Below are positions 1 to 6,708 of a DNA stretch of 42,885 bases, piece after piece; the first letter of the stretch is position 1, and each line of letters starts with the position of its first letter. Position numbers and translations under genes: made by a program. Source of the DNA: a virus; the IMG/VR virus record IMGVR_UViG_3300008108_000162, positions 1 through 42,885 of that record; one strand, written 5' to 3'. Below the pieces are notes generated by a model. That model saw only the letters and a list, made by a program, of their open reading frames with translations. It had not been told where the DNA came from and did not search any database.

Positions 1-85
1 CTCCAATTTCTCCTACTCCTTGTGCTAAGAATGATAGGTCATTTTCTCTTGTGAATACGCCAGGTGATACGATTCTTTCTGCCAT
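1..85 (-). CDS. Tail sheath protein, T4 gp18-like (only the N-terminus in window)
   Basis: Only the first 28 codons are present, too short to stand out as an open frame. They read MAERIVSPGVFTRENDLSFL followed by AQGVGEIG. The SPGV(F/Y)T(R/K)E.DLS start is typical of contractile tail sheath proteins of T4-like phages. A strong GGAGAA site and a leader with a promoter-like motif support the start. The product would form the contractile tail sheath, making the phage a myovirus. The rest of the gene continues beyond the left edge. Confidence 0.82.
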   Translation of the reverse strand, partial: MAERIVSPGVFTRENDLSFLAQGVGEIG

Positions 86-90
86 TTTAT

Positions 91-96
91 TTCTCC
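91..96 (-). promoter_or_regulatory. Ribosome binding site of the tail sheath gene
   Basis: The minus strand reads GGAGAA, 5 nt before the ATG at 85. It is the strongest Shine-Dalgarno match in the window, consistent with high expression of the sheath protein. Confidence 0.75.
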
Positions 97-143
97 AATT
101 TGTATTTTAGGTTTGTATTTGTTTTTGGTTGTAAAAATACACA

Positions 144-155
144 TATAAATATAAA
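144..155 (-). promoter_or_regulatory. Candidate late promoter P5 for the tail sheath gene
   Basis: The minus strand reads TTTATATTTATA, identical to the element at 10043-10054. It lies 58 nt before the sheath ATG, downstream of the 40-nt inverted repeat, as would be expected for an independent transcript of an abundant protein. Confidence 0.42.
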
Positions 156-161
156 CAAAAT

Positions 162-201
162 ATCCAAAACACAAATCTATGTATAAATCTATGTTTTGGA
201 T
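162..201 (-). repeat. 40-nt imperfect inverted repeat in the leader of the sheath gene
   Basis: Ten perfect base pairs (ATCCAAAACA with TGTTTTGGAT) continue inward through further A-T and G-T pairs almost to the centre. It lies 29 nt after the TAG of the 132-residue gene and before the promoter-like element at 144-155. It could act as a terminator or RNA-stabilising hairpin, but it lacks a GC-rich stem and a clean T-run. Confidence 0.5.
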
Positions 202-229
202 AATAATGATTAAATATTTAGTTTTTTTA

Positions 230-628
230 CTAAACAGGCTGTGGGTCTGCCCCATAAGCGTTACTTCCTGATATCGGTGACCAAGGTAAATCAGCTTCCA
301 TTACCATCACTCTATTGTACTTATTCTTATCAATCTCTTTACCAATTTGTGCCATTATATGGTCCCAATAGTTTCTTGTACGGTCTGAACCACTAACTAT
401 ATTTTTTACCCATGTAACAACCTGTTCTTCAGATAAATTACTATATGCGGTAAAATTATTAGGGTCAACTTCATTTAAAGGTAACGGAGTTGCTCCAGTA
501 AAACTACCAGAGTGACCTGTTTCATCAATTGCTTTTACGTTCCAATAGGCATTAACAACTACATTTTCCAATGTTTGTGTATTTTGTTTTTTAATACCTG
601 TTAGTTTCCATTCGTATGTATATCCCAT
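230..628 (-). CDS. Small phage protein, DUF7936-like
   Basis: This 132-residue protein starts 'MGYTYEWKLTGIKKQ' and contains 'VVVNAYWNVKAIDETGHSGSFTG', 'YSNLSEEQVVTWV' and 'HIMAQIGKEID'. This layout resembles a small protein of T4-like cyanophages that I recall as DUF7936; the name is from memory. Its function is unknown. It ends 'DLPWSP...ADPQPV' at a TAG stop. It lies just before the tail sheath gene, with a 37-nt leader lacking a Shine-Dalgarno. Confidence 0.65.
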   Translation of the reverse strand: MGYTYEWKLTGIKKQNTQTLENVVVNAYWNVKAIDETGHSGSFTGATPLPLNEVDPNNFTAYSNLSEEQVVTWVKNIVSGSDRTRNYWDHIMAQIGKEIDKNKYNRVMVMEADLPWSPISGSNAYGADPQPV

Positions 629-642
629 AATTTGTATTTTTT

Positions 643-654
643 AATAAATATTTG
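643..654 (-). promoter_or_regulatory. Weak late-promoter-like element before the 132-residue gene
   Basis: The minus strand reads CAAATATTTATT in the 37-nt gap, 14 nt before the ATG at 628. It matches the ATATTTATA core at 8 of 9 positions. In such AT-rich sequence this could be chance. Confidence 0.25.
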
Positions 655-665
655 TTTTTAATATT

Positions 666-1097
666 TTAATCTTCCAACGAACCACTATAATATTCTGTTG
701 TAAGAAGATGTCTATAAGCCTGCTCAATGTGATTTAATTCAGAAGGTACTTCTAAAAAGAAACGGCAATAATGGTCCATACCGGCTGTACCAATTGATAC
801 ACCATACTTATTATCTCCTGCATTCACACCAATAAAACCAATAGGTTTAGCATCATTGTTTCTAGCAGTTTTATCTTTCCAAACTGTTAAAGAAATTGTT
901 GCCACATATCCAGCTTTCCAATAAACTTCATTACCTTCAGCGTTAGCACCAAAGGTTCTATTATCAGGTCTTGTTGGGTCTACTGGTGCTGGTACATCCG
1001 CTGTTCTTTTTTCTATTGCAACATTTGTCACAACGTGATAAGCGTTTTCAATATTTAAACCAGTTCCAGGTAGTTCGTAATCTCTAATAAGTGCCAT
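666..1097 (-). CDS. Small virion-associated protein of unknown function
   Basis: This 143-residue protein is not assigned to a named family. It contains 'YELPGTGLNIENAYHVVTNV' near the N-terminus and 'GYVATISLTVWKDKTAR' in the middle, a pattern I associate with small proteins beside phage fibre and baseplate genes, and a helical C-terminus ('ELNHIEQAYRHLLT'). It begins 3 nt after the fibre stop and has an AAGGA ribosome site, so it is in the fibre unit. A fibre or baseplate accessory role is inferred from position only. Confidence 0.65.
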   Translation of the reverse strand: MALIRDYELPGTGLNIENAYHVVTNVAIEKRTADVPAPVDPTRPDNRTFGANAEGNEVYWKAGYVATISLTVWKDKTARNNDAKPIGFIGVNAGDNKYGVSIGTAGMDHYCRFFLEVPSELNHIEQAYRHLLTTEYYSGSLED

Positions 1098-1100
1098 AAT

Positions 1101-4100
1101 TTATCCTTTATTATTAAGTATTAATTCTTTAAGTTTTTGTAATTCTTCTTTTAATGTACTTATTTCTTCAGCTTGCTTATTAATAATATTTTGTTGGTCT
1201 TTAATTGATTCTATAAATAAACCAGCAAAATTTCCATAAGCTACACCATACTCATCATTAACATCACAATAAGTCACAACTTCAGGAATAACTTCATTAA
1301 CTTCTTGTGCAATTACCCCTATTTGCCTTTTCTTAGTTTCATCTTTAATTCTATTATAGTAAACACCTCTAATTTGAAGTAATTTATTTAAAGCAGAATC
1401 AATAGTTACTATGTTTTCTTTTGCACGTCTATCGGAATAAGCCACAATGTTTTCAGTAGCGTAAATACCCCTATTAACATACATACCATATGAAGGTGAT
1501 GTTGCAGAAGTTCCAACACCTACACAATTGTATGGCCAATAATGATAGAACATCCATCGACCAGCTTGATAATAGATACCACCATTACCACCACCATCAA
1601 ACATCAATACAGGTGTGTTACCTACATCAATTAATATACCACCATATCCATTTCTACTACCATCAATTCTCCATTGTCCATATGTAGAGTTGTTTGGATA
1701 AATGTGTGCTGAGTTAATTCCAGAATAGATACCATGGTATCCTTCCAATCTCTGCCATGTGTGCCAGAATGAATAGTTTGAAGGTCCACTCAATTGAATT
1801 AAGATACCACTCATATCATAATCGGAGTATAATCTTACCCCTTCATATGAAGGTCCGTTTGCACCTAATTTAATACCCGTATGGAATGCAATTCTTAGGT
1901 CAGGATAAGGATACCCCCATCCACCACCTTCTTGGAATATACGATATGCATGTGTACCATTTCCAGAGTTACCACCAACACCAATAGGCTCCCACCAACG
2001 AGAATATAGGTTTTCAATATATGTTGTACCATTAGGGTCTAAATAATATCCAGTATTATTGTAATCATATATGATTGGGAATTGGGCTTGTCCACCAATA
2101 TCCATCAATGCAACCCTACTATTATTAAATCTATATTCTAAAATATCACCACTATCATCACCCCAGTTAACAACAAGATTGTAATCGTTATAACTACCAC
2201 CTCTAGTTACCATACCAATTGATGCACCATCAGATGAACGTTGGAAGTGAATACCCCACATTGCGCCAGGAGAATACATTGGATATGAACCTTGTGTTTG
2301 GTCATATCTACCTATCCATGCAACGTCACTCCAGTTTGGATAACCATTTGGTGAGAAGTAATCAGTTATACGAACAGCTCCTCTAAAGTTTGCTGATGTA
2401 CCTGAAGTACTTGGGTCAATATACCAATATGTATCATCAGAATCATAGAATATTGGTGCTCTGAATGAACCATTTGCCCAAACAGTACTACCATTATCCC
2501 AACGTAAGTTCCAACCAACAATTGAACCAGTACCACCCCAACCCAATCTCCAGTCATTTGCTGATACGTTTAACATCAATCCCCAATAGGTTGAGTTATT
2601 GTTCATAGCGTATGCACCACTATTATTATATCCATAGTGGATTATACTATTACCATACCAAATATAAAGGTTTCTAATTCTAGTATCACCAGATGGGTCT
2701 AAGTAGAATGTAGTATCATCTCTATCATAAATAAAGTTTGTACGAATCTCATACAAATAAGTTCTATTACCAGAATAGTGGTTAATATAAGTTTCGTATC
2801 CGTTTTGACAATCTAAGTGTAAGTTACCATTTGTAGTTACTACCGATGCCTCACCACCAGGTCTACCATTTGTACCAACGTACATATATGCACCCCATGT
2901 CCAGTTAGGTCCATGTAGAGTACCACCTCTCATTCTTAAATCAACGTTGGTTGCTGTTGCTGGGTCTAAGTAATATCCCGTATCGTTTGAATCATAGAAT
3001 ATTGGTGCTCTAAGAGAGTTGCCAGCTTGAAGGTAGTTGTTTACATAAACATAGTTAGATGGATACATTTCCATATTTGTAACACGATTACCAGATGTAT
3101 TCGTATTATAAAAATACATGTCACCACCTTCACTAAATCTTATATATCCTTGTCCATAGTTAGTATTTGGTCTACCAAAGTAATATGCACCACCACCACT
3201 ATTTAAGTTATTATCAACATTATATCCAAATCCACCACCATTCCAAGTGTTACCAGGTTCAGATACCCACCACTGCATACTTATTCTTTGCCCTGTACCA
3301 TTGTAAGCTGCTGGTATAGTTAATCTCATTGATGAACTTCCGTGGTCACCTATAACGTGGAATCTTTTTTCTGGTGCTTCATATCCAACTCCTAAATACC
3401 AAAGTCTTGAACTACTATTTGGGTCTACATAATAGTTAGCATCATTTGCATCATAGAATATTGGTGCTCTCATTTCACCAGCAGCATATATGGTACTATT
3501 TGACCAAATATATCCAGTATAATGAGAAATCATTGCTGCAATTCTACTACTACCATTATAACCAACCCAACCTGGCATTGAAGGTCCATTTGATTGCCCT
3601 ACAAAGAATGTTTCAGCACCTACAGTTGAATATGTACCATATGTTTGTCCAGATTGAGAACCTTTATTAAAATAGAATATACCCCATCCTCTTGCATTTT
3701 CTTGGAATATCCAGTTGTTTGCTTCTGATGTATTTGATACTAAGAATGTACCTCCATCATTATTTTGAATGTGATAAGAATTTAAAATTAATTCATTAAG
3801 ACGAGATGTAGAGTTAAAATCTAAGTAATAAGAACCATCAGTACTATCTTGAATGTATGGAAGATAAAGGTTATTTGAAATTCTTACGTGTTGGTCACCT
3901 CTACCAATACTCATTAATATAGTGCTTGTCACACCAGGAGAATCATTGAATATTGTTGTACCACCATAAGATGCGTTACCACCTAATTCAAGACCAGTGT
4001 GCCATCCTAATGAAAGTCTTGTATATGTAGAATATCCATTATTATACGGAGATTTTACATACATTAAATAATATGGATTATTATCACCTCTTTGTCCCCA

Positions 4101-6701
4101 ACTTATACCACCAAATTGTCCGCCAGGATTTGAAGGGTCTCCTGTACCACTTGACATATTGATATGTCTTGTAACACCAGTACCACTTCCAAATCTAAAT
4201 CCAAAAGTACCATCATCATCATAGAAACGGTCAGTATAAAGTTCAGGTGCTCTAAAACTACTTCTAGCCCAAGCGATACCATCGTTTCTAACTTCAAGTG
4301 CATAACCACCAACACCAACTCCACTTACAGCAAATCCTTCGGAAGAACCACCACCGGTCCAAATAATATTTTTTAATGCAGAACCTAAATTCGATGTAGA
4401 TGTTGTTGTTCTAAATCTAGCACCCCAAACATCCGGTTCATTATTAACATTTATTAATGCGTTATTAGGAATATTTAATTGACCTGTAAGAGTTAAGTTT
4501 ACAAATCTAGAAGTACCAGTAGGGTCAGCTAAGAAACTACCATCATTTCTATCAATAAATCTATTAGCTGTTATATCACCTAAAACAGTTGTGTTGGCTG
4601 CTAAAGTGTTATCAACTTCTTCAATCTTAAATCCAATAAATTCTGCAGTACCACTATATCCACTATACAAATAATTGTGTAAGAAACCTAACTGCATGAA
4701 TCTTGCATATCCATACCAACTATAATCTGCACCAGAACCAGCTGGTCCAATTGTCATTGTATATTCAGTCCAAGAAGAAGGTGCAACACCATACCAATAA
4801 TAAGGTTGCCCCCAACCACCATTATCAGGTTGAGAATAATCGTATCCAGCTTGCGTAAATGAAAGATAACAGAATGGATTACCACTTACAGTTCTAACCC
4901 ATGCAGATACCTTATAAGTTTTTGTTCTATCAATAGGCACCCAACCATTTTGTCTCCAACCTTGCCATCCACCAGTTCCTCTATGTGAGTATGAACCAAT
5001 AGGTGAATCGGTTATTCCCGTAACATACTGCATTCCATCCCACACAAATGCACCATCACCAGCATGCCAGTTACGAGTTTGATATTTTCCATCTGGTACA
5101 AACATTCCAAAGAATCTTGAACCATTAGAATCGTTATATGGTATAGTTCCACCTAATCTTAGTTGATATAATGTAGATATACTATCACCATTAATATTAT
5201 ATGCAGTATTATCTCTATCAAACCATCTATAAGCATACATATTACTAGCTATGGTTAAATCACCACCATTGCTTAGTACCATTATTTGAGATGCCCCATT
5301 ATTAAACCAATCAAATCCACCAGCACCAAAGTTTCTTAAACGAGAAATACCAGCGTCTTGTATAAATCCAGTATAGTTAGAAGAATCACCAATATTTAAA
5401 CCAGTTCCCCAACCAACACCACCAGAACCACCTGCTCTAATACTAACTCTACCAGAAGAAATAGCAGATACACCATTGAATACAGCTATACCACCATAAA
5501 CGTAGAATGGAACTGATGTTGCACCAGGTGAACCAACTGATACACCATTTGTAAATCCACCATATCCATTTAAATAAAGAGTATTACCATCCCAGCCACT
5601 ATATCTACCAATTGCTTGTCTACTGAATATACTTAAAGTTGTATCTCCTCCACCTGCTATATTAACACTAGTTCCGGCAAAATATCCATCACCACTTTCG
5701 TTTACTGAGAATAGTTCATTTGATGATTTTATTGCATTACTACCAACTATGAATTTTTGTCCAGTTTCATTATTATTTGCATCAATACTTACTCTTACCT
5801 CACCAGCTCCTGCCAAATAAAGTGGATTTCCAGATGAGTTGTTTTGTAAAAGTACTACATCATATGTATTATCTCTATATAAACCGGCATTAGTATCTGA
5901 AAGATAGTATGCTCCAGCATTACCACCGCCGGTTGTTGTTACTTGGTTAAATGTTACGTTATCAGTTGTTCTAACGTTTTGGTTCATATTAGCCGCAAAT
6001 GCATACGAAGTTGTATCCATTATACGTTTCCACGCACCCCAAGAAGTACCAGTACCATATCTCAACCACATATTACCATTATCGGTAAATCCTAATTCGT
6101 TTGCACCACCACCACTCCAGTCAGATGTACTACCATATTTTCTAAAATACATTACACCATTGTAAGTACCACCATCACTTAAACCATTTGTAGAGTTTTG
6201 CTTAAAATCAAATCTTACACCTTGGTTAGCGTTCATTGTTTGCGGTGTAGTTGCAGATGCTCTTGTATCCTGAACGTTAATATAAGTTGCTGTTGTTGCA
6301 GTTGTTGCGTTACCAATAAGGTTTGCTGTTACCTGATTAAAGGTTACATTATCAGTAGTACGAACATTTTGGTTCATTAAGTAAACTTCAGTTGCACCTT
6401 GTCCCGTATCAATTGTACCACTAAGAACAACGTTGCCAGCTACTTCTAATGTATTATCAGCATACCATCTATCAGTTGATTCATTCCAATAGAACGAAAC
6501 AGTTGATGATGAACCCCTTCTTACTTCAATACCGGCATTTTCGGTTGGTGCTCCAGATGCAAAATCTGCATTTAATGTGATGATGTTATCACCTACGTTA
6601 AGAGTTGTTGTATTAATATATGTTGTTGTACCACTTACAGTAAGGTCACCACTAATTGTAGCGTTACCAGTTACCGCAAGAGTTGTACCATCAAATCTTA
6701 C
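1101..6701 (-). CDS. Tail fibre tip region with C-terminal S74 intramolecular chaperone (no own start)
   Basis: This 1866-residue continuation of the second fibre lacks a start codon of its own. The same frame is open upstream to 7304, but there it is only the wrong frame of the collagen repeat. It begins 'VRFDGTTLAVTGNATISGDL'. Nine copies of a unit like 'APIFYDSNDTGYYLDP' occur from about residue 490 to 1560, separated by Gly/Tyr/Trp-rich segments as in other S74-terminated fibres. The C-terminus is an S74 chaperone: AYSDRRAKENI, 'QIGVIAQEVNEVIPEVV', and a terminal coiled coil ('QAEEISTLKEELQKLKELI'). In this family cleavage occurs before the Ser of SDxRxK, here at 1436/1437, which would release 111 residues after trimerisation. 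The tip is probably the receptor-binding region. Confidence 0.82.
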   Translation of the reverse strand, partial: VRFDGTTLAVTGNATISGDLTVSGTTTYINTTTLNVGDNIITLNADFASGAPTENAGIEVRRGSSSTVSFYWNESTDRWYADNTLEVAGNVVLSGTIDTGQGATEVYLMNQNVRTTDNVTFNQVTANLIGNATTATTATYINVQDTRASATTPQTMNANQGVRFDFKQNSTNGLSDGGTYNGVMYFRKYGSTSDWSGGGANELGFTDNGNMWLRYGTGTSWGAWKRIMDTTSYAFAANMNQNVRTTDNVTFNQVTTTGGGNAGAYYLSDTNAGLYRDNTYDVVLLQNNSSGNPLYLAGAGEVRVSIDANNNETGQKFIVGSNAIKSSNELFSVNESGDGYFAGTSVNIAGGGDTTLSIFSRQAIGRYSGWDGNTLYLNGYGGFTNGVSVGSPGATSVPFYVYGGIAVFNGVSAISSGRVSIRAGGSGGVGWGTGLNIGDSSNYTGFIQDAGISRLRNFGAGGFDWFNNGASQIMVLSNGGDLTIASNMYAYRWFDRDNTAYNINGDSISTLYQLRLGGTIPYNDSNGSRFFGMFVPDGKYQTRNWHAGDGAFVWDGMQYVTGITDSPIGSYSHRGTGGWQGWRQNGWVPIDRTKTYKVSAWVRTVSGNPFCYLSFTQAGYDYSQPDNGGWGQPYYWYGVAPSSWTEYTMTIGPAGSGADYSWYGYARFMQLGFLHNYLYSGYSGTAEFIGFKIEEVDNTLAANTTVLGDITANRFIDRNDGSFLADPTGTSRFVNLTLTGQLNIPNNALINVNNEPDVWGARFRTTTSTSNLGSALKNIIWTGGGSSEGFAVSGVGVGGYALEVRNDGIAWARSSFRAPELYTDRFYDDDGTFGFRFGSGTGVTRHINMSSGTGDPSNPGGQFGGISWGQRGDNNPYYLMYVKSPYNNGYSTYTRLSLGWHTGLELGGNASYGGTTIFNDSPGVTSTILMSIGRGDQHVRISNNLYLPYIQDSTDGSYYLDFNSTSRLNELILNSYHIQNNDGGTFLVSNTSEANNWIFQENARGWGIFYFNKGSQSGQTYGTYSTVGAETFFVGQSNGPSMPGWVGYNGSSRIAAMISHYTGYIWSNSTIYAAGEMRAPIFYDANDANYYVDPNSSSRLWYLGVGYEAPEKRFHVIGDHGSSSMRLTIPAAYNGTGQRISMQWWVSEPGNTWNGGGFGYNVDNNLNSGGGAYYFGRPNTNYGQGYIRFSEGGDMYFYNTNTSGNRVTNMEMYPSNYVYVNNYLQAGNSLRAPIFYDSNDTGYYLDPATATNVDLRMRGGTLHGPNWTWGAYMYVGTNGRPGGEASVVTTNGNLHLDCQNGYETYINHYSGNRTYLYEIRTNFIYDRDDTTFYLDPSGDTRIRNLYIWYGNSIIHYGYNNSGAYAMNNNSTYWGLMLNVSANDWRLGWGGTGSIVGWNLRWDNGSTVWANGSFRAPIFYDSDDTYWYIDPSTSGTSANFRGAVRITDYFSPNGYPNWSDVAWIGRYDQTQGSYPMYSPGAMWGIHFQRSSDGASIGMVTRGGSYNDYNLVVNWGDDSGDILEYRFNNSRVALMDIGGQAQFPIIYDYNNTGYYLDPNGTTYIENLYSRWWEPIGVGGNSGNGTHAYRIFQEGGGWGYPYPDLRIAFHTGIKLGANGPSYEGVRLYSDYDMSGILIQLSGPSNYSFWHTWQRLEGYHGIYSGINSAHIYPNNSTYGQWRIDGSRNGYGGILIDVGNTPVLMFDGGGNGGIYYQAGRWMFYHYWPYNCVGVGTSATSPSYGMYVNRGIYATENIVAYSDRRAKENIVTIDSALNKLLQIRGVYYNRIKDETKKRQIGVIAQEVNEVIPEVVTYCDVNDEYGVAYGNFAGLFIESIKDQQNIINKQAEEISTLKEELQKLKELILNNKG
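1104..1108 (-). promoter_or_regulatory. Ribosome binding site for the 143-residue gene
   Basis: The minus strand reads AAGGA 6 nt before the ATG at 1097, overlapping the last codons of the S74-terminated fibre. It is one of the few Shine-Dalgarno-like sites in the window and fixes this start. Confidence 0.6.
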
Positions 6702-6708
6702 CACTTCC
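6691..6708 (-). other. Frameshift joining the collagen region to the fibre tip
   Basis: In the collagen frame the minus strand reads GGA AGT GGT AAG ATT TGA. One nucleotide later the other frame reads GTA AGA TTT GAT GGT and stays open to 1101. No ATG, GTG or TTG lies close downstream in that second frame. Removing one G at 6701-6702 would fuse them as ...SGSVRFDGTTLAV.... The context is not a recognised slippery site. Confidence 0.75.

Noticed and set aside
144-151. T4 late promoter TATAAATA on the plus strand (also at 10043, 22838 and 41309)
   Set aside because: It would drive transcription antisense to all genes, with no plus-strand gene to express. Its constant place before minus-strand starts favours the coding-strand reading, so I list it as a minus-strand element.
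110-380. Enzymatic depolymerase (pectate lyase-like) in the giant protein; numbers are residues of that protein
   Set aside because: The beta-helix-like pattern (encoded about 36720-37530) is visible, but I see no recognisable catalytic residues, so I call it only a structural beta-helix-like region.
6691-6708. Programmed ribosomal frameshift as explanation of the split fibre
   Set aside because: There is no slippery heptamer, and re-pairing after a +1 or -2 shift would be poor. A single-nucleotide indel explains the data more simply, although only reads or proteomics can settle it.
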